Assembly: GCF_003337375.1 (NCBI RefSeq)
Contig: NZ_QPJD01000009.1
Coordinates: 244,003-308,002 of the forward strand
Direction: 5' to 3'
Length of the DNA: 64,000 bases
From: Paenibacillus prosopidis
Lineage (GTDB): Bacteria; Bacillota; Bacilli; Paenibacillales; Paenibacillaceae
The stretch's first letter is position 1, and every line of letters starts with the position of its first letter. This document shows positions 38,505 through 46,604 of this stretch, in pieces. The notes beneath the pieces are model-generated. The model was not told the DNA's origin, did not search any database, and saw only the letters and a list, made by a program, of their open reading frames with translations. The position numbers and the translations under genes are program-made.

Positions 38505-40086
38505 ACAAGCATACAAAATGGAATTAGCGGAAATTTTGCAGCAGGATAAAGTTCATTACAATCTGGCTGTCCCGAATTTGGTTGAAGCGGCTTTGATGCG
38601 CAAGGAAGGTACAATCACTTCAACAGGAGCGTTTCAAGTGACTACGGGGAAATTTACAGGTCGTTCACCAAAAGATAAGTTTGTTGTCAAAGAAACCCGT
38701 GTTGATCAACATATTGCCTGGGGGAATGTGAACCAACCCCTGTCTTCAGCACAATTTGAAAAAATTTATGATAAAGTGTTGAATTACTTGCAAGATCATG
38801 AACTGTATGTGTTTGACGGATTTGCTGGAGCAGACGGAAATTACCGGCTTCCTATCCGAATCATAAACGAATATGCCTGGCATAACCTGTTCGTTCACCA
38901 ATTATTTATTCGCCCGACGCAAGAAGAACTTGTTTCTCATCAACCGGAGTTTACCGTCATTACGGTACCGGGACTAAAGGCGGATCCGCTTGAAGACGGG
39001 ACGAATTCAGAAACATTTGTTGTTGTCTCATTCGAAAGAAAGCTAATTTTGATCGGTGGCACGGAATACGCGGGAGAGATGAAAAAATCGATATTTACTG
39101 TACTTAATTTTCTCTTGCCTTTTAAAAACGTTTTTCCGATGCACTGCTCAGCGAACGTTGGGGATAAAGGTGATGTGGCGCTCTTTTTTGGTCTATCCGG
39201 CACAGGAAAAACGACACTCTCAGCCGATAATAACCGGCAATTGATTGGAGACGATGAGCATGGCTGGTCGGATCAGGGAGTGTTTAATTTTGAAGGCGGC
39301 TGCTATGCAAAATGTATAGATCTATCCCTGGAAAAGGAACCGCAAATATGGAATGCTATTCAATTCGGCGCTGTCTTAGAGAATGTTGTAATTGATCCTA
39401 TAACCCATCTTGCCGATTATAGTAATAAGTCTCTGACTGAAAACACGCGCGCAGCGTACCCGGTCAACAGTATACCAAATGCGGTCATTCCGGGAGTAGC
39501 CGGACATCCGCAAGTAGTGATTTTTTTAACAGCAGATGCTTTCGGTGTGCTGCCTCCCATTTCTAAATTGACAAAAGAACAGGCCATGTATCACTTCTTG
39601 TCGGGGTATACTTCGAAGCTGGCGGGCACGGAGCGTGGGGTAACAAAACCTGAGGCGACCTTCTCGGCAGGTTTCGGAGCGCCGTTTCTTCCGCTGCAAC
39701 CAACGTTTTACGCCCGGATGCTAGGGGAGAAGATTGAGGAACATGAAGTAAAGGTCTATTTAGTGAATACGGGCTGGACCGGCGGTCCGTTCGGGGTAGG
39801 AAAACGAATGAATTTATCCTATACCCGGGCTATGGTTACGGCTGCCTTAAATGGAACGATAGAGCAGGCAAATTTTACGGCCGATCCGATTTTTGGTCTA
39901 CAAATCCCCGATTTTGTGGAGGATGTGCCAAGTGAAATGCTGCACCCAAGAAATACATGGCAGGATAAAGCGGCGTATGAAAAAGCAGCAAATGAACTTT
40001 CGGACCGTTTCATCCGGAATTTTGCGCAATTTTCAGATGTAAACGAAGAGATCCTGAAAGCCGGGCAGCAAAACAAAGACAGATAA
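38494..40086 (+). CDS. pckA: Phosphoenolpyruvate carboxykinase (ATP)
   Basis: Converts oxaloacetate to phosphoenolpyruvate, the entry step of gluconeogenesis. It has 530 residues. The kinase P-loop [11 protein letters not shown] and the metal-binding segment GDDEHGWSD are intact. GGAGAAGGAGGAGGAG makes a very strong ribosome binding site inside the upstream small gene. A hairpin terminator follows at 40123-40177. Confidence 0.95.
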   Translation: MNTRQAYKMELAEILQQDKVHYNLAVPNLVEAALMRKEGTITSTGAFQVTTGKFTGRSPKDKFVVKETRVDQHIAWGNVNQPLSSAQFEKIYDKVLNYLQDHELYVFDGFAGADGNYRLPIRIINEYAWHNLFVHQLFIRPTQEELVSHQPEFTVITVPGLKADPLEDGTNSETFVVVSFERKLILIGGTEYAGEMKKSIFTVLNFLLPFKNVFPMHCSANVGDKGDVALFFGLSGTGKTTLSADNNRQLIGDDEHGWSDQGVFNFEGGCYAKCIDLSLEKEPQIWNAIQFGAVLENVVIDPITHLADYSNKSLTENTRAAYPVNSIPNAVIPGVAGHPQVVIFLTADAFGVLPPISKLTKEQAMYHFLSGYTSKLAGTERGVTKPEATFSAGFGAPFLPLQPTFYARMLGEKIEEHEVKVYLVNTGWTGGPFGVGKRMNLSYTRAMVTAALNGTIEQANFTADPIFGLQIPDFVEDVPSEMLHPRNTWQDKAAYEKAANELSDRFIRNFAQFSDVNEEILKAGQQNKDR

Positions 40087-40122
40087 AATCAAAATGAGTT
40101 TGTGAATCACGGGATTAAAATT

Positions 40123-40177
40123 GCTTTAAGGGGCTGTCTCAAAAGGTCTAAAAACCTGAGAGACAGCCCCTTTTAAG
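40123..40177. terminator. Bidirectional terminator, member of a dispersed hairpin family
   Basis: GGGGCTGTCTC (40130-40140) pairs with GAGACAGCCCC (40160-40170), extended by GCTTTAA/TTTTAAGC. It separates convergent pckA and the response regulator. Similar hairpins lie at 55292-55330 and 63906-63945. Confidence 0.85.
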
Positions 40178-40212
40178 CATTTTTCACACAAATAACGAAT
40201 TTGATGTCAGTG

Positions 40213-40905
40213 TTATTGTTTCTTCATACAATATAGTTTTTGAGGACGGCCAATCGTACCATATTGAAGAAATTCATCGATCATATTTTCTCTTAAGAGG
40301 TATTTTAAATAATTACGCACAGTCGATAAGCTGACCCCGGCCATCCGCGTAATTTCTTCGGTTGTAACCAGATCAGTAGCATGTTGAATACAGGATTGAA
40401 TGAGTTTAAGCGTTTTCTCGTCGATCCCCTTATTGAACTGGTGAGAAGATGATTCTTTTGGGGCGCGAAGCTTCATCAAATCGTTTAGCAGGTCTTGATT
40501 TAATTCGGCAGATGAAGTTAGACGTCTTTTGAACTGGGCATATTTCGCCAGTGTATTCTGCAAATGATCCAAATCAAACGGTTTGATCAAGTAACCGAAT
40601 ACACCAAGACGTAAACCTTCCTCTACGATATCGCTTTCATTGGAGGCAGTAATTAAAATGGTGTCGGAGGGAACGCCCAGACTGCGAAGCGTCCGCAATA
40701 ATTCAATCCCTGAGCGGTCGGGTAAGTAGATGTCCAGCAAGAGCAGATCCGGGGCTTGTCCGTTGATTAGGTCAAACGCCTCAGCATAATTCTGAGCAAT
40801 TCCTGTCAATACAAAGTCCTTATTCATTTCGATATATTTACCATGCATTCTTGTAATTCGAAAATCATCCTCTATAATGAGCACACGAAGGGGAGAGCTG
40901 TTCAA
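40213..40905 (-). CDS. citT: CitT/DcuR-type response regulator
   Basis: Two-component regulator of 230 residues. The receiver domain has acidic pocket EDD (12-14), phospho-acceptor Asp58 in LLLLDIYLPD and Lys108 in YLIKPF. The C-terminal helix-turn-helix, around TTEEITRMAGVSLSTVRNYL, is of the CitB/CitT class that controls citrate or C4-dicarboxylate uptake. It starts with TTG, overlapping the stop of the broken sensor gene. With kinase and transporter both broken it has probably lost its normal input and main target. Confidence 0.82.
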   Translation of the reverse strand: MNSSPLRVLIIEDDFRITRMHGKYIEMNKDFVLTGIAQNYAEAFDLINGQAPDLLLLDIYLPDRSGIELLRTLRSLGVPSDTILITASNESDIVEEGLRLGVFGYLIKPFDLDHLQNTLAKYAQFKRRLTSSAELNQDLLNDLMKLRAPKESSSHQFNKGIDEKTLKLIQSCIQHATDLVTTEEITRMAGVSLSTVRNYLKYLLRENMIDEFLQYGTIGRPQKLYCMKKQ

Positions 40906-41080
40906 TTTTTAATCATATCCTTTGGCAATATGGCCCGTAATGTTGCGCCTGCAGGTGAACTGTCCATCAACAGCAAAAGTAGGACTATAACCATATTTAA
41001 AACGACTAATAAATTGATTTTGGTTCGAAGCTGTAGAGGTTTCTGTCTGAGCAAAGATAAGCTGGTAACTGCGTATTGTC
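40902..41080 (-). pseudogene. citS: CitS-type sensor kinase reduced to its two ends
   Basis: On the minus strand, LQLRTKINLLVVLNMVIVLLLL is the start of a CitS/DcuS-type kinase with its first TM. It runs directly into MDSSPAGATLRAILPK, the end of a histidine-kinase ATPase domain. The sensor, PAS, DHp and most of the ATPase domain, about 450 residues, are missing. The join is in frame near 40955. The upstream boundary is approximate. Confidence 0.75.
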
Positions 41081-41230
41081 CTCCGATATTTTTTATTCCT
41101 CTAATTAACCTATTATTAATTGCAGATGTTTCAATTAATAACTCAAACGGAGCAGTAAAGAATTTGGCTTGAAAGTTATATTTATGAATGAATATGTAAG
41201 AGCGCTTGAATGACCAAGCGCTCCACAAAA

Positions 41231-41380
41231 TTAGTAGTAATAAGGTTTACATGTCCGGCGTTTCTTGAGATGCTTATCCTTCTTGCCGACAACAAGAACT
41301 TTTTCACCTGGTTTAACAAAAATAACTTTAACCTCTTTCTCTTTTTCTTTCTCTTTGCGATTACAGTTGCAGTAACCCAT
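41231..41380 (-). CDS. 49-aa Cys- and Lys-rich small protein
   Basis: Starts MGYCNCNRKEKEKEKE, then VKVIFVKPGEKVLVVGKK and a Lys/Arg- and Tyr-rich end. AGGAGATGA precedes the ATG. It resembles small Cys/Lys-rich proteins of spore surfaces in Paenibacillus, but this is only a resemblance. No domain recognised. Confidence 0.55.
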   Translation of the reverse strand: MGYCNCNRKEKEKEKEVKVIFVKPGEKVLVVGKKDKHLKKRRTCKPYYY

Positions 41381-41518
41381 TCAAATCATCTCCTCTTTTT
41401 CAAGATAGTATAGTATATTCATAGATTAATAGGTTCGATTGGACAAATGATAGATTGGATAAAATTGGGTTTTTGCAAAACGTATGAATCCACATGAATA
41501 TTGAATAATAGCAGCCTG

Positions 41519-42040
41519 TTATTTCATTTTCTCAAAGGGAACATCAAACCATATAATAAGGAACCCTATGTAAAACAGCGACAAAATTAACGCGATAAGC
41601 GGCTTACGGTAGTGAATACGCAGTATTATGAACATCACAATATCAAAAAACAATGACCAAAGGAGATTCCAGCCGTTATGGTAGGTAATTGATCCGCATT
41701 TCACTGATATGTATTCGAGCAGAACAAAAATGGCTGTAAACAGGAGAATGTAACCAGCTCGTGCGAGAAGCCCTCTTCCCGTTGGATACCATGACAGATA
41801 AACCCATGTTAAAATGGGCATTCCAATCATAATGAGAAGCAGCATCGGAATCAAAGCGAGCGGAAGGCCGTTAGGTTCCATCTGCCAAAGTTGATATTCA
41901 TAACAGATAAGTTCATATAATAAATTTCCAATTGCAGCAAAGAGCATTGTCGGATAATAGCGTTGCCATTTACGATCAGCAAGCTTGACAGCAACGAGAA
42001 TCCAAAGGATGGAATAGATTATTGCAACCAAGAACCGCAC
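41519..42040 (-). CDS. CBO0543-like multi-span membrane protein
   Basis: Protein of 173 residues with five to six TM helices and the RYYPTMLFAAIGNLLYE segment seen in the CBO0543 family of Bacillales. Function unknown. Monocistronic on the minus strand. Confidence 0.65.
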   Translation of the reverse strand: MRFLVAIIYSILWILVAVKLADRKWQRYYPTMLFAAIGNLLYELICYEYQLWQMEPNGLPLALIPMLLLIMIGMPILTWVYLSWYPTGRGLLARAGYILLFTAIFVLLEYISVKCGSITYHNGWNLLWSLFFDIVMFIILRIHYRKPLIALILSLFYIGFLIIWFDVPFEKMK

Positions 42041-42109
42041 TCCTCACATTATTAATATAAAGGTCCGGGGAGTTTTCCGCCGAACCTTGAATTAGACCAA
42101 AAAATTATT

Positions 42110-42661
42110 TTAATTGTTCTGCGGAGCTCCTGGCGGATAGTAATAAGGCGGGATTTTTAGCCATCCCCGCTCTCTCATCATGTTTTTTATATTGGCTCCA
42201 AGTATCATTTTCTCTGCTTGAAATTGAGCAAACATCATGCCGACGTCATCCCTAACCGATTGCGAGGATGCCGTTGCAGCTGTAATAATAAGCGAAACTA
42301 TTTTTAGTGATAGTCCGTTTGCCAATTCATCATCCGTTTGTTTTACTCCAAGTGGGATGCTATTCGGAGCCGAAAATGGCTTTGATTCAGAAGATGGGGG
42401 TAAGGTGATGCCTTCGTTCAACATAAATTGTGTAAGACGTTTCCGCTGAGCTCCACCAAGCTTTTGATCCTCTTCTAAAGCATGTTTTAACTGATCGTCT
42501 ATCGTGGTGTTTAAACCTGCTTCGACAAGAATTTTAGCTTCTTCAAGCCCGCCCAAATAAATCCAGCATGACATAACCTCGCCGACATGAAGCGGTCCCT
42601 TCGGGTCATCATCGATCATTTTTTTAATGGTTTCAATTGCTGCTTCTATAACATTTGCCAT
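42110..42661 (-). CDS. DUF3231-type protein
   Basis: Protein of 183 residues, mostly helical, resembling the ferritin-like DUF3231 family of spore-formers. It ends in a Pro/Tyr-rich tail (IPPYYYPPGAPQNN). Family members are often single- or double-length; this is single-length. Function unknown; spore surface or stress roles are suspected. Confidence 0.7.
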   Translation of the reverse strand: MANVIEAAIETIKKMIDDDPKGPLHVGEVMSCWIYLGGLEEAKILVEAGLNTTIDDQLKHALEEDQKLGGAQRKRLTQFMLNEGITLPPSSESKPFSAPNSIPLGVKQTDDELANGLSLKIVSLIITAATASSQSVRDDVGMMFAQFQAEKMILGANIKNMMRERGWLKIPPYYYPPGAPQNN

Positions 42662-42756
42662 TTTGAGAACCTCACATTTTTTTGCTTAATATTAGCAACT
42701 GGAATTTTAATTATTCTATAATACGACATGGCATTGATAATTAACGCCATAAATAA

Positions 42757-42787
42757 AACCCCCGTGATCCCTATAACCGCGGGGGTT
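42757..42787 (-). terminator. Terminator of the 64-aa minus-strand gene
   Basis: AACCCCCG/CGGGGGTT hairpin; on the minus strand it is followed by TTTTATTT. Confidence 0.75.
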
Positions 42788-42799
42788 CATTTTTATTGG

Positions 42800-42994
42800 C
42801 TACGATTCATGAGGAATATCGCATTTGTTTCGGATAAAATGGATTTGGTTACGGATCCGATTTAATTGCTGCTGCTGCTCGTCGGATTGTCCGTCTGCTG
42901 CGGCTAGCTCAAGCTGGTTCAATTCCTGCAGCAGGTTAGGTAAATCGGTAGATGCGTTTGCACAGTTATAGTTACTTTCAACTTGATCAAGCAT
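42800..42994 (-). CDS. Small Gln/Leu-rich helical protein, unknown function
   Basis: Protein of 64 residues with Gln-rich helices (around LNQLELAAADGQSDEQQQQL) and two Cys. GAGGAGGAA precedes the ATG. No family recognised. Confidence 0.6.
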   Translation of the reverse strand: MLDQVESNYNCANASTDLPNLLQELNQLELAAADGQSDEQQQQLNRIRNQIHFIRNKCDIPHES

Positions 42995-43152
42995 GGTTAT
43001 TCCTCCTCATCATTGGTTAGGTTGTAATGCCCTAGAAACGTGACCACCTTTTAATATGATCCGTTCACTGGCGGATATGCATGATGAAAATGAATACTAA
43101 ATGACAGATTTTATGCATACCTATATAGAAAGCGCTCAGGAGGCGGTTTCTG

Positions 43153-43320
43153 TTGGCTGCACAGTTTGCCTATTTAATCATCTGGTTATTAGGGATGTTT
43201 GGAATCATTGGCATTGTCGTTGGAAGTGTCGCAAGGTTTGTTATAAAGGACTCCCTATCGTATGATGAGCGATTCGTATGGGGCAGGAAGCTCCCTGCAG
43301 ATGCTGTGAAAAGAAAATAG
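43153..43320 (+). CDS. 55-aa single-span membrane protein
   Basis: TTG start with AGGAGGCGG (43138-43146). One TM helix (about 6-28) is followed by a polar basic tail ending VKRK. No family recognised. A strong terminator follows. Confidence 0.55.
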   Translation: MAAQFAYLIIWLLGMFGIIGIVVGSVARFVIKDSLSYDERFVWGRKLPADAVKRK

Positions 43321-43325
43321 CTCAG

Positions 43326-43367
43326 AAATCCGGCGTTCGCAGCCAGTGCGGGAGCGCCGGATTTTTT
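43326..43367 (+). terminator. Terminator of the 55-aa membrane protein gene
   Basis: AATCCGGCG/CGCCGGATT stem followed by seven T. Confidence 0.88.
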
Positions 43368-43453
43368 TATTTACCAAAAGGTATAAAAACAGCATGAATA
43401 GGGCATTATAAAAGTTGGCTTTACATTCAGCAACATGAAAGGAGCTAACGAAG

Positions 43454-43705
43454 ATGAGTGATTCAATCGGTGCGCAAGATGCTAGAGAACAGATTGTAGC
43501 GGTACAGAAAAACGGAGACGGTGATCTAACCGCATTCAAAACGTCAAGCGGTCGCGTGCTTGATTATGCTACAGCACTCCAAGAGGTGCAGGGTGGTCAT
43601 ATCGCAGGCGTTAACGCTTTCAAGGGCAGGGATGGAGAAACCTACATTCGCGGCGACGCGGACGGCGATCCTACAAACAATTTGGACGAGCTTCCAAACT
43701 TTTAA
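43454..43705 (+). CDS. DUF3892 domain protein
   Basis: Protein of 83 residues with the DUF3892 pattern (IVAVQKNGDGDLTAFKTSSG, then HIAGVNAFKGRDGETYIR). AAAGGAG precedes the ATG. Function unknown; it is common in spore-formers. Confidence 0.8.
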   Translation: MSDSIGAQDAREQIVAVQKNGDGDLTAFKTSSGRVLDYATALQEVQGGHIAGVNAFKGRDGETYIRGDADGDPTNNLDELPNF

Positions 43706-43739
43706 TCAGAAACGAATATGAGAGGTCATTCCCATAAAT

Positions 43740-43779
43740 AAAGAAAAGCGCCGCATACAAATGCAGGCGCTTTTCTTTA
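43740..43779. terminator. Bidirectional terminator
   Basis: AAAGAAAAGCGCC/GGCGCTTTTCTTT with inner GCAT/ATGC, between convergent genes. Confidence 0.88.
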
Positions 43780-43783
43780 TGTC

Positions 43784-44509
43784 CTAAACTTCATAGCTCG
43801 CATACTGCTCAACGATACGCATATGACCCGTACGGCCTTCATATTGCTCTATTGCGTCGCCATAATGCATGAGCCATGTTTTCCTTTGAATGTCCTCAGG
43901 AAGCGTTAACAGCTCCTCTAAGCTCGCGTGAACGACACCAGGCGATTCAAGCTGGCAGTCATGGTAAATGGTGCTTACGCCTTGATCGACTAATTTTCGA
44001 AGCAGCCCCCCGTCAAACCGCATGTCGGCAGAATAAAAGAAGCGCCGGTTAAATAGGAAGGAATAGCTCGGCTTATTCAAAATATGTTTCGTTTGCACCA
44101 GCTCGATAATCAAACCGGGGTGGAGCTCTATTTCCTTATTTGCTTCGAGCGGACGCACGTCAAAAAAGTCATCGAGTTTATTTAACGGTTCCTGCGTTAA
44201 CCCGCCGCGAAGCGTATGCTCCCACAACGGTTCAATGAGCGTTTCCGCAATAAATAGGACAGGCTTGCGACTATATTTAAACATCATTTGAAAAGCGAAC
44301 TCTTCTAATCCGCCTACATGATCCCCATGAATATGGCTTATAAGCACCGCGTCAATCTCCGGGAAGGAAAGCCCCATTTGATGCAACGCCTTCGGCAGTG
44401 TAATTCCGCAATCAACGAGCAGACGAAAGCCATTCGTTTCAATTAAGGCATTGTTATTATCGTATTTTTTCGCAAAAGCACTGCCGGTTCCAACCATTCG
44501 AATATGCAT
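43784..44509 (-). CDS. Metallo-beta-lactamase-fold hydrolase, RNase Z-like
   Basis: Protein of 241 residues. The metal motif SHIHGDHVGG sits near residues 58-67, and the remaining His/Asp ligands are in FFYSADMRFDG and WLMHYGD. It resembles RNase Z / phosphodiesterase-type beta-lactamase-fold enzymes, but it is shorter than tRNA-processing RNase Z (about 305) and lacks a clear exosite arm. Substrate unknown. Confidence 0.78.
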   Translation of the reverse strand: MHIRMVGTGSAFAKKYDNNNALIETNGFRLLVDCGITLPKALHQMGLSFPEIDAVLISHIHGDHVGGLEEFAFQMMFKYSRKPVLFIAETLIEPLWEHTLRGGLTQEPLNKLDDFFDVRPLEANKEIELHPGLIIELVQTKHILNKPSYSFLFNRRFFYSADMRFDGGLLRKLVDQGVSTIYHDCQLESPGVVHASLEELLTLPEDIQRKTWLMHYGDAIEQYEGRTGHMRIVEQYASYEV

Positions 44510-44638
44510 GCAATACCTCCTTAATGTTCCATTTATTTAATGTACCAAAAGTTAAGTATATATGACAATTGCAGATGCACATTCGTTTGTCTAGGCATAC
44601 AATGCTGTAGCGATACGCATAGTGGAGGGGAACGACGG

Positions 44639-44842
44639 ATGAGCAAAGGAAAAGGTAAAACGGCAAAGAAAAAAAAGCCAGCGAGTGATCGAAAACAATA
44701 TTCTTACAAACTTGTCCTTTCGGATACGTGCGCGGTGTGCAAAACGCCTTGTGCCAGAGGCATGAATTATTTGGCGCGTATGAGGCAGCCGGGCGCAGTG
44801 GGTAAAGGCGTTCCGTGTATCTTAACGAGAACGTACGGGTAA
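44639..44842 (+). CDS. 67-aa basic Cys-containing protein, unknown function
   Basis: The Lys-rich N-terminus (MSKGKGKTAKKKKP) is followed by a domain with DTCAVCKTPC and a later single Cys. It may bind metal or nucleic acid. GTGGAGGGG precedes the ATG at 44639; the longer frame from 44540 is not supported. Confidence 0.6.
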   Translation: MSKGKGKTAKKKKPASDRKQYSYKLVLSDTCAVCKTPCARGMNYLARMRQPGAVGKGVPCILTRTYG

Positions 44843-44998
44843 TAGTTTTTATTTCCCAGGCAAGCGCAGGTTTCAACATCATTTGACAGTGTCAGTCGAA
44901 TATCACAGTGCTGCAAAAAAATTTAGACCGAGGCGCAACTTTACATGGATAGGTGAGTATAACCATACATCCAGGCAATCGGATGGAGGTTTACTAAC

Positions 44999-45562
44999 AT
45001 GAAGTTCAGAAAAGTGATCATTCTACTGCTGCTGTTGTCCCTTTGGGGCGGAACGATGCTGTTCGCGGACTCTGCATCGCAGAAGGTACGAGTCATCATT
45101 AACGGGATTGAACAGGACGAGGGCGGCTTAGTCGCTGACGGCAGAACGTATTTGCCGCTCCGTGAATTAGCAACTTCCATGCAAGCCATCGTCGAATGGG
45201 ACAATCCAAACAAACGGGCAACCGTTTATAAGCCAAATGTGCATATGTTTCTGTTTCGAAATAATACCGTATTCGGAAACGTGACGAAGGGCTATCAAGG
45301 TAGTTTTAAAGTGTTTGCCCAGATCGACAATTTGAAGACTGATATTGTAGCTGTAAAGGTATCCATCTTCGATCCTGGCGGCAAAGAGAAAGTGATTCAA
45401 ACGGGAAATGTTAATCCGACGAATGACAACTTCTGGTACGCAACGGAGGATATCGAATATAAATTCGAATCCAGCGGGAAATATCCAATCCGTTTCTTTA
45501 TTAAGAGGACAGCATCTGATGATTGGACTCCGGTATCGGAGAAAATTATTTCCTCCTTGTAG
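44999..45562 (+). CDS. Secreted protein with copper-amine-oxidase N-terminal-like domain
   Basis: Protein of 187 residues with a signal peptide (cleavage near residue 24). The domain has the pattern ING...ADGRTYLPLRELA...WD, about residues 30-80, found in many Paenibacillus wall-associated proteins. A beta-sandwich-like C-terminal half follows. It probably acts at the cell surface. GGAGGT precedes the ATG. Confidence 0.75.
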   Translation: MKFRKVIILLLLLSLWGGTMLFADSASQKVRVIINGIEQDEGGLVADGRTYLPLRELATSMQAIVEWDNPNKRATVYKPNVHMFLFRNNTVFGNVTKGYQGSFKVFAQIDNLKTDIVAVKVSIFDPGGKEKVIQTGNVNPTNDNFWYATEDIEYKFESSGKYPIRFFIKRTASDDWTPVSEKIISSL

Positions 45563-45572
45563 CTGCCGCTCT

Positions 45573-45610
45573 AAACGAAACGCCCCTCCTTAAGGTGGGG
45601 CGTTTCGTTT
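45573..45610 (+). terminator. Terminator, 14-bp stem
   Basis: AAACGAAACGCCCC pairs perfectly with GGGGCGTTTCGTTT. Confidence 0.85.
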
Positions 45611-45676
45611 GACCGCCCATAGAGTGTCATGGTACGATACGATTGTGTGTACATATAACTGAAATGGGGTAATATC

Positions 45677-45985
45677 ATGAGCGAGCATCAGCATGGAGAC
45701 GATTGCGGCTGTGGGCATGACCACGAGCAGGAAGAGCACGTCTTTATCGTAACAGACGACGAGGGCCAGGAACGCGAGATGGTCATGGTGTATACGTTTG
45801 AATCCGAAAACAATGTGTACGCGGTTTTGCTGGATCGTAACGATCCGGAAGCGGACGGCGTCATTTTCCGTATTGAAGAAGAGAATGACGAATCCTTCCT
45901 GGTAGGCATTGAAGACGATGCCGAGTGGGATCGCGTAACTGCTATTTATGAGGAAATTGCCCGTAAGGAAAGCGAAGACAAGTAG
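45677..45985 (+). CDS. DUF1292 family protein (YrzB-like)
   Basis: Acidic protein of 102 residues with the DUF1292 core (VFIVTDDEGQEREMV through FLVGIEDDAEWDRVTAIYE). The N-terminus has DDCGCGHDHEQ, a Cys/His cluster that could bind metal. In many Firmicutes the gene lies beside yrrK/yrzL; here it is alone. Function unknown. Confidence 0.85.
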   Translation: MSEHQHGDDCGCGHDHEQEEHVFIVTDDEGQEREMVMVYTFESENNVYAVLLDRNDPEADGVIFRIEEENDESFLVGIEDDAEWDRVTAIYEEIARKESEDK

Positions 45986-46004
45986 TTCCCCGAATTCGTT
46001 GAAA

Positions 46005-46047
46005 AATAAAAAAGATCTGCGGCATTATGTCGCTGATCTTTTTTATT
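46005..46047. terminator. Bidirectional terminator
   Basis: AAATAAAAAAGATC/GATCTTTTTTATTT arms with an inner CGGC/GTCG stem between convergent genes. Confidence 0.8.
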
Positions 46048-46053
46048 TGTGTA

Positions 46054-46470
46054 TCATTTTCGCGGATTATAGTAAATGGTTCGGCCGTTAAACATCGTCA
46101 GCTCCGCTTGAAGCTGCTTAGCCATATATTTGCAAAGCTCGTTTGCCTTTGCTTTATCGCCATGCGTAGCTCCGTCAGGCAGGACAACCTGCACGCACGG
46201 CACTTTCTTTCCGTCGACGCTCGTCGTCTCACCAGGACCAAAAATAATGTACTTGTATAAGGGATTAATTCCTTTCAAATAAAACCAGCGTTCATCCTGC
46301 TTTGATTCAAATGTGTAGGGGAATGCAGCCTCTGCGTAATCCCAGCCTAACTGCGATCCGGTCAGAGCGGTTTGCTCCCGGTAATGCATGAGCTTGCTTT
46401 GCACCTCTTCTAACGTCAGCGTCTCTACGGATGATCCTTGCACGAATTTTATGTAAGCGCTTTGACTCAT
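46054..46470 (-). CDS. DUF1885-like protein
   Basis: Protein of 138 residues starting MSQSAYIKFVQGSS. It resembles, from memory, the DUF1885 family of Bacillales (VVLPDGATHGDKAKANELCK, then FNGRTIYYNPRK). AAAGAGGTGA precedes this ATG; the frame is open to 46593 without another site. Function unknown. It lies downstream of the decarboxylase gene on the same strand, 134 bases apart. Confidence 0.55.
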   Translation of the reverse strand: MSQSAYIKFVQGSSVETLTLEEVQSKLMHYREQTALTGSQLGWDYAEAAFPYTFESKQDERWFYLKGINPLYKYIIFGPGETTSVDGKKVPCVQVVLPDGATHGDKAKANELCKYMAKQLQAELTMFNGRTIYYNPRK

Positions 46471-46604
46471 CGCATTCACCTCTTTCAACATCATAGCACG
46501 CTCTAAAAAGGTTGACAATATGTGGGCATTCTGTGAAGCAGGCAAATAAAAATACCGACTACAATAGCCAATATAGGGATCCGTAGCCGGCATTTGCCAG
46601 TGGA

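Noticed and set aside
40843..41172. 109-aa plus-strand frame
   Set aside because: It is opposite the response regulator start and the citS remnant, with no ribosome binding site.
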